Assembly: GCA_944324495.1 (NCBI GenBank) | Contig: CALUWN010000002.1 | Coordinates: forward strand, 62,001-126,000 | Direction: 5' to 3' | From: an uncultured Mucispirillum sp. | GTDB taxonomy: Bacteria > Chrysiogenota > Deferribacteres > Deferribacterales > Mucispirillaceae | DNA length: 64,000 nucleotides | Shown: piece after piece, positions 36,501-43,597 of the stretch | Layout: each line of letters begins with the position of its first letter | How positions within the stretch are numbered: position 1 is the stretch's first letter | Notes under the pieces: generated by a model | The model's input: the letters and a program-made list of their open reading frames with translations, nothing else | Databases searched by the model: none | Told to the model about the DNA's origin: nothing | Translations under genes and position numbers: made by a program

Positions 36501-36812
36501 ACAGGTTTAGGTATAGATTTTAAAAATATGGCCTATGTAACAGGGGCAGAAATGAGCCAGTGGTGGAGCCCTATGGCAAACGCCGTAATATTTGGTTTAG
36601 GGTTTTCTACTATGCTTACATTGGTAGTTGTGCCAGTGCTTTACTCTTTTACAGGCGGCGGCTTAAATGATAAGGAAGATGATGCAAATACAAAAAAAGG
36701 CAGTAGGCTTCAAAGAATAATCTACTGGTTAAAAGGGCATTTACGCCTACCTGCTATGCTGCAGTTTGGCAAAAATAGGGATTTACGAAAACTATTAGAT
36801 AAGGAAGAATAA
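33591..36812 (+). CDS. RND family multidrug efflux pump
   Basis: 1073 aa, the AcrB-class length. N-terminal helix, then SLPREATPDIPIPYIMVTTI, GVSPTDMESLVTFKIEN, and the proton-relay helix GMLVDNAIVIVENIYRHMQE with its conserved aspartate. A second half repeats the layout (GIVINNGIILIDYTNQLR; FRPVMLTAWTTVLGMVPMAT). It exports drugs or other toxic compounds by proton antiport. It lies 4 bp after the adaptor gene. The substrate cannot be told, and no TolC-like gene is adjacent. Confidence 0.94.
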   Translation: MLITKVAIKWKSSAFLLMIVFIMFGSIAYTSLPREATPDIPIPYIMVTTIYAGVSPTDMESLVTFKIENKLRGIEGVKEIISYSAESVSNISIEFNPDVNIDVALQRVRDKVDQSMNDLPQDLTEEPIITEISMSDFPVFVVAIAGDVPEHDLKLIADEMQDRFESVKGVLEVELSGTRDREILVVFDYERLQAYSLTMNDLSNAVKGEHINVPGGSVDIGRGKYLVRIPGEYTNPEDIKNIVVKVQDGRPIYVRDVARVLDSFEDKDSYASLNGVPAISVSIKKRVGANILDMAEDIKAVIKEAEAEFPPAVKFTLTTDMSKDIKAMVHELENSLITGFILVFLVLFLFLGKLNSLFAAVIIPFSMLISFIVLQALGITLNMMVLFSLIMALGMLVDNAIVIVENIYRHMQEGMNRIEAAHAASEEIGWPMVTSTLTTVFAFLPMVFWPGTIGEFMKFLPLTLIITLLSSLFVALVFNPVICSTFMNVKKRHISEDEELKYSKVIQFYMKTVQFALDHRALVLIVTMVLVILPMFLFSARGLGVEFFPESDPQRVFIRANAPQGTNAATTNDMVMKFREATLNEPNVKLTVGEVGGAAADYSDAGGTSTHRGRLTIEFIDFEDRSEPSPETVNRIREKLNFFPGAEVVWEKEDMGPPTGDAVSIEISGRDVDVLGKLAAEIKKIVEPIPGLVDLKDDYVKSKPEIRVDVDREKAALLGLNTTSIASAVRGAVYGIEVAKYREGDNEYDIKVRLPDEKRRSIDDIKNLMINTPTGAYVPISSVAEVSMSAGFGTITRIDFKRVVNVTANAEGRSSVEVMKDVAERLKDFDLPPGYVINYTGETEEQQEASSFLGKALVVALFLILMVLLIEFNSFAQTFIILFTIILSIGGIFWGLTITGTNFGIIMTGIGVISLAGIVINNGIILIDYTNQLRSEGMKMREAIVRAGAVRFRPVMLTAWTTVLGMVPMATGLGIDFKNMAYVTGAEMSQWWSPMANAVIFGLGFSTMLTLVVVPVLYSFTGGGLNDKEDDANTKKGSRLQRIIYWLKGHLRLPAMLQFGKNRDLRKLLDKEE

Positions 36813-36850
36813 AAAAGAAGTATAAGGATAAAATGTAGGATATAAAATAT

Positions 36851-36876
36851 AAACGGGAGCAAAAATGCTCCCGTTT
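36851..36876. terminator. Bidirectional terminator between RND pump and PIN-like gene
   Basis: AAACGGGAGCA / TGCTCCCGTTT, an 11-bp perfect stem with A and T runs at both sides, serves the convergent genes on either side. Confidence 0.8.
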
Positions 36877-36880
36877 TGTG

Positions 36881-37438
36881 TTATGTGGAATGGCTTTTTT
36901 TAATACTTCTTATAATTTTATTATCAAGTTTATTTGGCTCTATTGATTTACATCTTTCAACAACTTCTATAATATTTTGAACATCAACTTTAAATGCATC
37001 AGTATTGATTTTACTGTTTGCTAGTTCTTTTGCCCCTTTATCATTAGACATAAATAAAGGGATATTCAAATACTGAGCAGTAATTAAAGAATGGATTTCA
37101 CCTAAATTATGTCCTGCCTTATGGTCTTTAAATACATTAAAACTCTCTAGTTTTGTATTATTCATAAACTCATAAAAATCTTCAAATGTATTTTGATAAG
37201 ATTGTTTATAAAAACTATCAACTAAAAAATCATCATACTTAAGAACTTGAATAAATTCATCTTTTACTAAACTTTTAATATGTACATTATGAAACAACTC
37301 ACTGTGTAGTACATATATATGAATTACAGGTTTAACATTTAATATTTCGAAAATAGATTTAAAAAAGGGCATATTATTAGATTTTTCCAGTATAAGATTG
37401 CAAAAATCAGCATCTAATAAAACAAGATTATTGCCCAT
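36881..37438 (-). CDS. PIN-like domain protein (putative RNase)
   Basis: 185 aa. Acidic residues fall where a PIN nuclease has them: NLVLLDADFCNLIL at the N-terminus, NLGEIHSLITAQYLNIPLF (glutamate) in the middle, and MSNDKGAKELAN (aspartate) near the end. It overlaps the ImmA/IrrE-like gene by 11 bp and is the last of three coupled genes. By analogy with toxin modules it may cleave RNA; the sequence is diverged, so this is tentative. Confidence 0.6.
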   Translation of the reverse strand: MGNNLVLLDADFCNLILEKSNNMPFFKSIFEILNVKPVIHIYVLHSELFHNVHIKSLVKDEFIQVLKYDDFLVDSFYKQSYQNTFEDFYEFMNNTKLESFNVFKDHKAGHNLGEIHSLITAQYLNIPLFMSNDKGAKELANSKINTDAFKVDVQNIIEVVERCKSIEPNKLDNKIIRSIKKSHST

Positions 37439-38255
37439 TTTTGAGTTCCAGATTTATTAATTCTACTTCATTATTTTCAGAAATATTATTAAGTGGAATA
37501 TCAAGTTTTTCTCTAGTTTTATCTATTTTATTTTTATTAAAAATATTTGCATTTTCTACTTTTGAAATAAGTTCAGGAAAACCTTTTATACCTTTTTTTT
37601 GTGAGCGAATACCAAGGCGAGTAAATCCATAATATTTAATATAATTGTTCATATTATCTAAAATAATACTATTATTTATTAATAATTCAGCTATATTTTT
37701 ACTGATTATGTCTATTTCATAAAGTCTAACAACAACAGCTTTAAATGGAACAAAAAATATATCCATTAAATTTAAAGAAATTTTTATGAAATCATTTAGT
37801 TTAATTGTATCACTAAATTCTTTGAATAAATCTGTTGCCTTTTCTTGGAAAATTTGAGTAGGCATTAATACAAGGGCAGCAAAATAATTCATTGCAGCTT
37901 CTTCTAATTCCTTACTGAACATATTTTTATATTCATTGCATGAATTATATAGATGCTCATGAAGATTTAGGATATGTGCAAGTTCATGGGCAGCAGTAAA
38001 TACTTGCTTTTCAATTACCTTATATGTATTTATATGGACAAAATTAGTAAGTTTACCATTGACAGATTTTTGGATAAGTGAGCCATCATTTTCTTCATTT
38101 TCTTGTGGAAAATAAAGTATAATACATTTTTCATCTAATATTTCAAAAATATTATCACGAATAGGCTCTATTTTCTTTAGGTAGTCATATTGATTTATAA
38201 AGTTTTGGATTTTGTCTTGTATGGTAACAGGTAAATCTGGAATAATCATAGGCAA
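37428..38255 (-). CDS. ImmA/IrrE family metallopeptidase
   Basis: 275 aa. The zinc motif HELAHILNLHEH (about residues 88-99) and the following EEAAMNYFAALVLMP are the ImmA/IrrE (COG2856) signature. Such peptidases cleave partner HTH repressors to induce stress or mobile-element genes. It begins 1 bp after the HTH gene, its probable substrate, and overlaps the PIN-like gene. It has a longer C-terminal tail than typical members. Confidence 0.88.
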   Translation of the reverse strand: MPMIIPDLPVTIQDKIQNFINQYDYLKKIEPIRDNIFEILDEKCIILYFPQENEENDGSLIQKSVNGKLTNFVHINTYKVIEKQVFTAAHELAHILNLHEHLYNSCNEYKNMFSKELEEAAMNYFAALVLMPTQIFQEKATDLFKEFSDTIKLNDFIKISLNLMDIFFVPFKAVVVRLYEIDIISKNIAELLINNSIILDNMNNYIKYYGFTRLGIRSQKKGIKGFPELISKVENANIFNKNKIDKTREKLDIPLNNISENNEVELINLELKNGQ

Positions 38256-38256
38256 T

Positions 38257-38592
38257 TTATTTTATACTTTCATATGCTTCTTTAAAATCTATATATGTAT
38301 CAATAATATCTAGTATTTCATCACAATTTTCATTTTTTTCAAAATTACTCATGCAATGAACCATTTTAGAATAAGCATCATTATTCTTATAATTAAGTAT
38401 TTCTATAGGGTCTACAGAAAAAAGTTCTGCAATATTTTTTATCTGCATAGGTGTAATACTAAGGCGACCTGTTACTAACCTTGTATAATCATTATCATTA
38501 AAATTAAGCATTTTACAAAGGTTTTCTTTTCCTTGTTCTGTTTTATTAGCCAATAAAAATATTTTATAACCTATATTACGAAGGTTAGACAT
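38257..38592 (-). CDS. XRE-like HTH regulator
   Basis: 111 aa. It has a helix-turn-helix region with NFNDNDYTRLVTGRLSITP, then MQIKNIAELFSVDPIEILNY, the closing helices of lambda-repressor-like domains. The start is taken at 38592, 8 nt after GGAG; a GTG at 38601 overlaps that site and is unlikely. It probably represses its own operon through repeats just upstream and is controlled by the ImmA/IrrE-like protein. Confidence 0.75.
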   Translation of the reverse strand: MSNLRNIGYKIFLLANKTEQGKENLCKMLNFNDNDYTRLVTGRLSITPMQIKNIAELFSVDPIEILNYKNNDAYSKMVHCMSNFEKNENCDEILDIIDTYIDFKEAYESIK

Positions 38593-38608
38593 ATTAAACA
38601 CTCCAAAC

Positions 38609-38699
38609 TTAAGTATGCTTCTTCAAGCACTTAATGTTACAAAAACAAAACAATGTATGTATTATGTATAAAAGATAGCATTTTTGAATACATACTTAA
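38609..38699 (-). promoter_or_regulatory. Candidate operator region of the HTH-ImmA-PIN operon
   Basis: TTAAGTATG (38609-38617) and its complement CATACTTAA (38691-38699) bracket the region, with further TATGTAT/ATACATA half-sites between about 38654 and 38694. The rest of the 395-bp gap to 38987 holds no supported gene, only a weak GAGC/GCTC hairpin near 38933-38950 downstream of the GIY-YIG gene. Confidence 0.4.
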
Positions 38700-38987
38700 T
38701 TCATTTCTATAATATAAGAACTATGATGTCAAGTGAAATATAACTTATTACTGACAATATAGCCACTACATACATTATCGGACAACTTTATAACATCATT
38801 AACATAAAAAGAAATATTACTAAATTATAAATATGATTATTTGATAAAAACGGGTAAAAAGGAAAAGGATAAAGGGAATAGGCAAAATTAAGTAAAAAAT
38901 ATATAAGAGAAAATATGATATAAAAACAAAATCGGGAGCGAAAAAAAGCTCGTGAAAAGTTTTTATAAAGATAAGTAATTTGAAATA

Positions 38988-39692
38988 TTAGTTTTCTGTT
39001 TCATCTTTTTTTCTATAGATATCTAACTGGTTACCATTTTTATCATGCCAGTCTGTCCAGCCATTAATTGACTGGTTCATAATAACAGCACCTGCAAAAC
39101 TTGGGGAGCATTGCCCTAATTCAAAATCTTCTAATAGTTTACCGTGGTCATTAAATTTTATATTTTCACGGGTCATTCTTGCTTTTTGAGAAACGCCTTT
39201 ATCTTCAGTAATACCTATAATACTCCCCTTTAAAATAGTCCATTTACCATTTTCAACTTTAGCACTTACTTTAATAGTTCTATTATCAGATTTTTTTTGT
39301 TTTTCAAAATAATATGTATCATTAGGTATTAATTTACTTTCCACATTTTCAGTGGCATTTTCAAAAATTTCTTCTTTATTTTCATTTACTGGAAATATTA
39401 CTTTACCATCAAAAGATGAAAGTAATTGGAGAACAACATCTTTATCTAATGCAAATAATTCAGTATCACTAATTCTACTTTTACTAAAAATCTCATGGAG
39501 CATTTTTTCTTTATTTTTATATTCACTAACTTCTATAGCATATTCTCTTTTTAACCCTGTAACATTACGATATCCGTTGGATTCTAAAAAACGCATTCTT
39601 TCATTATACTGCTCTGTTTTTGTCTGCCCTATTTTTACAAGCCCATTAACAGCAGTAGACATTATATAAATAATCCCTTTTTCTTCACTCAT
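38988..39692 (-). CDS. GIY-YIG nuclease-like protein (T5orf172 type) with DUF4357 domain
   Basis: 234 aa. The N-terminus GIIYIMSTAVNGLVKIGQTK is the GIY-YIG core of the T5orf172 subgroup. The C-terminal part from VSAKVENGKWTILKGSIIGI, with LGQCSPSFAGAVIMNQSING, is DUF4357. This combination is frequent in defence and mobile contexts; the target is unknown. The start is ATG 39692, 8 nt after GGAG. A longer frame upstream (to 39743) adds a hydrophobic stretch without a ribosome site and is rejected. It stands alone on the minus strand between two defence operons. Confidence 0.82.
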   Translation of the reverse strand: MSEEKGIIYIMSTAVNGLVKIGQTKTEQYNERMRFLESNGYRNVTGLKREYAIEVSEYKNKEKMLHEIFSKSRISDTELFALDKDVVLQLLSSFDGKVIFPVNENKEEIFENATENVESKLIPNDTYYFEKQKKSDNRTIKVSAKVENGKWTILKGSIIGITEDKGVSQKARMTRENIKFNDHGKLLEDFELGQCSPSFAGAVIMNQSINGWTDWHDKNGNQLDIYRKKDETEN

Positions 39693-39903
39693 ATATAAAC
39701 TCCAAATATATGGTATTATATAAAATTTATAAAAAAGATACAAGGGAATAAAAGGAAATGGGGAGCGAAGAAAGACAAAAAAAGATTGATAAATTATGAA
39801 AATTAATTACTTTCTGGGTGATTACTTTCATATAATGCAATATATTCTTCTAAATCTCTTTTTGCACTGTACTTTTCTATAATATATATTAATTAATATG
39901 TAA

Positions 39904-41604
39904 CTATTTTGATATCCATGGGTTAAAACCACCTATTAATCCTTGATTAAATTTTATAATTTCTATATCATCATTACTCTTGATATTATATTCATTTTTA
40001 TAAAATGAGATAATCTGTATATTATTTTCTGAAGCAATTTTAAACAGATCATGAATAAATGGATTTATGGATTCATCATCTAATGCATGATCTAGTGCAT
40101 CAATTAGTAAAACAGGAAAAACTGGTAAACCATCAAAATGTTTTTTTATGAATTTAAACATACATAAATGAGCTATAATTTTTATAATAATATAGCGAGC
40201 ATCACTACCTGGGTCAAAATAGTTATCTACTGAATTGTTCTCAGATTTTTTTTCAACAAATCTTAATTTATTTTTTAGATGATCAAACTCTAACATTAGA
40301 TTTGGAATATTTTTATCTGCAGATACACACGAAATATTATTAGATAAATTTATATACGTATTTTTTAAATCATTATTAAATTCATTTAATAACTTATCAT
40401 CATATGATAATTCTAACTCTTTTATTTCATCTTTTAAATCCTTTATTTGTTTGTCTATTTTATCATTATTTATTTCTTTCTTCTGGCTTAATATTTCAAT
40501 ATAATTTTTTGCTAATTCGATATTTTTTGCAGTTTCTATGAAATTTTTAGATGTAAATGGAGCATTTATACTATCAATTATATGCACCACCTCTTTTCTC
40601 TGTTTATTTAATTGTTTTATGATTTTTTTTATATCTAATAAATCATTAATAGCAATTTTTTCTTTAAATTTTATGATTTCATTTGATATGTCTTGTGTAT
40701 ATTCTTTATAACTACTGTTTTCTATTATTCTATTAAACTGATCGAGTAACCTAATAGTATTATTATGATTGTTATTAATAAACGTAAGCTGTTGATTAAT
40801 AAATTCATACTTTTTTAATTGATTATCTATTGTATTTAGTTTTGCAAGACAATATGTATAATCATCAAAATCATATTGTGGCTCATAGTAATGCTTGCTA
40901 ATCTTTTTAATTATATCTTCATCTAGTAAATTATTTTCTTTGTAGTCGATAGATAATATATCATATATCTCTTTTAATTTTGTCTTAATAAATTCAAAAT
41001 AGAGTTTATTATTTTCTATATTTTTAGATTTATTATCTAATTCTTTTATTTCTCTTATTTTTTTTGCAATATTTTCTACATTATTATAATTAAATAGAAA
41101 ATTCATTATTGCTCTATATCTATAAAGGTAATTTAATGATGGTGAAAAAAGATTCTCACTAATAGATGTAATGTGAGAATCAATTTTATTTAGAAAAGAA
41201 AATGCCCTGTATGAAATATTTTCGTTAAAAACTGTACTATATATATCAATATAATTATTGTCTATTGATAATAGCTGATTTATTTGCTGTTTATATGTAT
41301 CTAAATTACATTGTATATATTCTTTATCATATTTAAAAGAGCATTCTGATTGTTTATTAAGACTTCTTTTAAATAAATAAGAAATATTGTTTTTTAATAT
41401 TTCAATTTCAACATAGTTTATATTTTTTATACTGTTAGAGCCGAATAACTTATTATCACTAGAACCTAATATAAAATCAAAAAGATTAAAAAAATTAGTT
41501 TTACCAGAATCATTATTTCCTATTATAATAGTATTTTTTTTAAAAGAATATTCTTTTGTCTTGTTTTCATTATTATAAAGAATTATTTTATTTATAGTTA
41601 TCAT
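39904..41604 (-). CDS. SMC/RecF-like ATPase of an ABC-three-component-like system
   Basis: 566 aa. Walker A is KNTIIIGNNDSGKTNFFNLF (about residues 23-42). The centre is a long coiled coil with many asparagine, lysine and glutamate residues (IKDLKDEIKELELSYDDKLL), and the C-terminal lobe has the signature-like FDPGSDARYIIIKIIAHL and Walker B FPVLLIDALDHALDDE. This is the rad50/DUF2326-like layout used in predicted ABC-3C conflict systems. The start overlaps the middle gene by 17 bp. It probably senses invading DNA and controls the effector encoded two genes upstream. Confidence 0.8.
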   Translation of the reverse strand: MITINKIILYNNENKTKEYSFKKNTIIIGNNDSGKTNFFNLFDFILGSSDNKLFGSNSIKNINYVEIEILKNNISYLFKRSLNKQSECSFKYDKEYIQCNLDTYKQQINQLLSIDNNYIDIYSTVFNENISYRAFSFLNKIDSHITSISENLFSPSLNYLYRYRAIMNFLFNYNNVENIAKKIREIKELDNKSKNIENNKLYFEFIKTKLKEIYDILSIDYKENNLLDEDIIKKISKHYYEPQYDFDDYTYCLAKLNTIDNQLKKYEFINQQLTFINNNHNNTIRLLDQFNRIIENSSYKEYTQDISNEIIKFKEKIAINDLLDIKKIIKQLNKQRKEVVHIIDSINAPFTSKNFIETAKNIELAKNYIEILSQKKEINNDKIDKQIKDLKDEIKELELSYDDKLLNEFNNDLKNTYINLSNNISCVSADKNIPNLMLEFDHLKNKLRFVEKKSENNSVDNYFDPGSDARYIIIKIIAHLCMFKFIKKHFDGLPVFPVLLIDALDHALDDESINPFIHDLFKIASENNIQIISFYKNEYNIKSNDDIEIIKFNQGLIGGFNPWISK

Positions 41605-42037
41605 GCATTAATTCCTTTAATAAAATAATAGTATCATATTGTATTAATTTATCTATTATTTTTTTTTGATTTTTACTTATATTTTTTAAATTGTTATTTA
41701 TAATATTATATTCTTTCATATTTACGGATATAGTATTATTCTGACTTAAAGATATATAATTGCTTTCTTTTAAAATATCAATACAGTATAATATATCATT
41801 AAAATCTTCTGCTTTACTAATAATACATTTTTTAAAAGTATTTATAACTGCTTCCTTAAATATTTCATTTTTAAAATTTTTTATATTATCCATATTATAG
41901 AAAATCCATGTAAAAATTATTAATTTAGAGATATTATTGATTTTAAATATAACTAAGAAAGATAACATAAAATCAATTATAGAAGCATATTTTATTAAAA
42001 TTTTATTATTTAATTTCCCATCTAATTCTTTTATCAC
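41588..42037 (-). CDS. Small middle component of the ABC-3C-like system
   Basis: 149 aa from a GTG start at 42037, 8 nt after GAGGA. A longer frame to 42085 would run inside the effector gene without a site. It is helical, with an N-terminal hydrophobic part (IIDFMLSFLVIFKINNISKL) and a C-terminal winged-helix-like part (DILKESNYISLSQNNTISVN). Small wHTH-like middle proteins coupled to both effector and ATPase define the ABC-3C layout. It overlaps both neighbours (32 and 17 bp). Confidence 0.6.
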   Translation of the reverse strand: MIKELDGKLNNKILIKYASIIDFMLSFLVIFKINNISKLIIFTWIFYNMDNIKNFKNEIFKEAVINTFKKCIISKAEDFNDILYCIDILKESNYISLSQNNTISVNMKEYNIINNNLKNISKNQKKIIDKLIQYDTIILLKELMHDNYK

Positions 42038-43058
42038 TTGGAGTATCCTCTTTAGTAAGATAAATATAGCAACCATCAGAAACAAATTGATTAATCTCTT
42101 GTGCTACACGAGTAATATTAATTACTTTGTCAATAGTTTTGGAAAATAATTCATTTGGAAACTTTGGTTTATCTATATATAAAACTTTTTCATAATTATC
42201 AAAAGCTTGTCTTTCATTATTATCAAAGGATTTTTTTTCTATATCATCATAATTACTTTTAACATATTCATATATCATCATATATCCTATGTATTTTTTA
42301 ATCATAAAATCAGGTAAATCTATTGTTCGTAACTGTCTGACTTCCTCTTTAATATTAGATAAAAGTAGTTCTTCAATATCATTATCAAATTCTTTTCTTT
42401 TTCTATCAATATTTGTATTAAAATTATTTTTATAATCTTTAAGTTCTATAATTATATCTTGAATATCATCATTAGACAATTCACCATGCTCATTTTCATC
42501 TTTTTTTGAGTTTAAAATCTTTTTACCTAAAAGCGAAAGCATATAATTTATAAAATCATGTGTTATATCATTTTTTATATTGTCATTAATAACTGATTTA
42601 AAAAATTTATTGCATAATAACATCTTAATATTATTAAATAATTCTTCTACTGTTGTTTTTTCATATTCTAAATTATTAAATATATAGTTTTTTGTATCAG
42701 TATCGTATAAATTGCTATTTATAATTTTTTCTTTTGCTTTTTTTATATTAAAGATATTATCTGTATGAAGTATAAAAGTAATCTTTTCATTTTTATGTTT
42801 ATTGTAATAGTCTGACCAATATTTAAAAGTTTTATATATAATATCGGTAGATATCTGGTTTGCACTAGTTTTACATTGTATTAATAGTGTTTTTTCGTGG
42901 TTAGTTATTTTAACATCATCATCTTTTTCATATATATATGTTACACCAGTTAAATAATCAGTGTTATTTAGAATATGGTAAATGAAAGCAACTTTTTGAA
43001 ATTCAAAACCATATTGAGTGTAGACCCCATTATTGCTATACCATTCTGATGTTCCCAT
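42006..43058 (-). CDS. Putative nuclease effector (DUF4297/Cap4-like N-terminus) of the ABC-3C-like system
   Basis: 350 aa. The N-terminal domain has YGFEFQKVAFIYHIL, then YEKDDDVKITNHEKTLLIQCKTS, which matches the E...DD...QxK pattern of Mrr/DUF4297-type PD-(D/E)xK nucleases. The long C-terminal half (from ITHDFINYMLSLLGKK) is helical and may bind the ATPase. It starts 6 bp after the end of the type ISP restriction gene on the same strand and overlaps the middle gene. The likely role is DNA degradation on activation; this is family-based inference. Confidence 0.65.
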   Translation of the reverse strand: MGTSEWYSNNGVYTQYGFEFQKVAFIYHILNNTDYLTGVTYIYEKDDDVKITNHEKTLLIQCKTSANQISTDIIYKTFKYWSDYYNKHKNEKITFILHTDNIFNIKKAKEKIINSNLYDTDTKNYIFNNLEYEKTTVEELFNNIKMLLCNKFFKSVINDNIKNDITHDFINYMLSLLGKKILNSKKDENEHGELSNDDIQDIIIELKDYKNNFNTNIDRKRKEFDNDIEELLLSNIKEEVRQLRTIDLPDFMIKKYIGYMMIYEYVKSNYDDIEKKSFDNNERQAFDNYEKVLYIDKPKFPNELFSKTIDKVINITRVAQEINQFVSDGCYIYLTKEDTPSDKRIRWEIK

Positions 43059-43064
43059 GTCCTT

Positions 43065-43597
43065 TTACTCCACATCAAATTTTGGTAGGTTATCTATAAT
43101 ATCTAGTGTTTTTAGGCTTACAGTTACTACTCTTTTTACTAGATTATAGATATATTTTTCATCAGTAGAATATAAATTTGGGTCATTTTTTATTCCACTT
43201 GCTTTATCTATGGATATTTTATATTGGTCTGCCACCCATTCAATAGGGCTTCTGCCATTTATTACATATTCTAATGCTCTTGGTGGAATATTTTTAAATA
43301 ATATATCATTATTAAACTGTAACTCTGTTTTTTCTTTATTCCATTTCATTTTATCTACTTTATAGCTTGGGTTTTCCTTGCATTCTTCGTCTAAATTATA
43401 TGGCTCTATGGTTTCATAATTTAAGTGAATTTCTGCTAAATCTCTACCTGCTTTAGTATAAGCATTAAAATCTGATACAGTTTTTACAAAAGGTATGCGA
43501 GCAAGTGTTTTCTTTAAATCGTTTGCAAATTTTTGCCTATATTCTTTATTATGAAGTATGCCATATACATAATAAAAAATGTCTTCTTTAGAAATCC
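43065..43597 (-). pseudogene. Out-of-frame C-terminal part of the type ISP restriction-modification gene
   Basis: This segment continues the upstream gene after the G tract, but in another frame. It reads ISKEDIFYYVYGILHNKEYR, then FANDLKKTLARIPFVK, and ends DIIDNLPKFDVE before a stop. The Y-V-Y-G-I-L-H and DLKK-L-RIP motifs are the standard C-terminal landmarks of type ISP/IIG target-recognition domains, so this is the true C-terminus (about 177 codons). The frame is fully open, with no further lesion. Gain of one G or loss of two in the tract would rejoin it. Confidence 0.85.

Noticed and set aside
39693-39743. Hydrophobic N-terminal extension of the GIY-YIG protein
   Set aside because: No ribosome site upstream, whereas ATG 39692 has GGAG at 8 nt and begins just before the domain.
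43065-43349. Independent 94-aa gene between the effector and the type ISP gene
   Set aside because: The frame extends unbroken upstream to the G tract and encodes standard type ISP C-terminal motifs; it is the displaced end of that gene.
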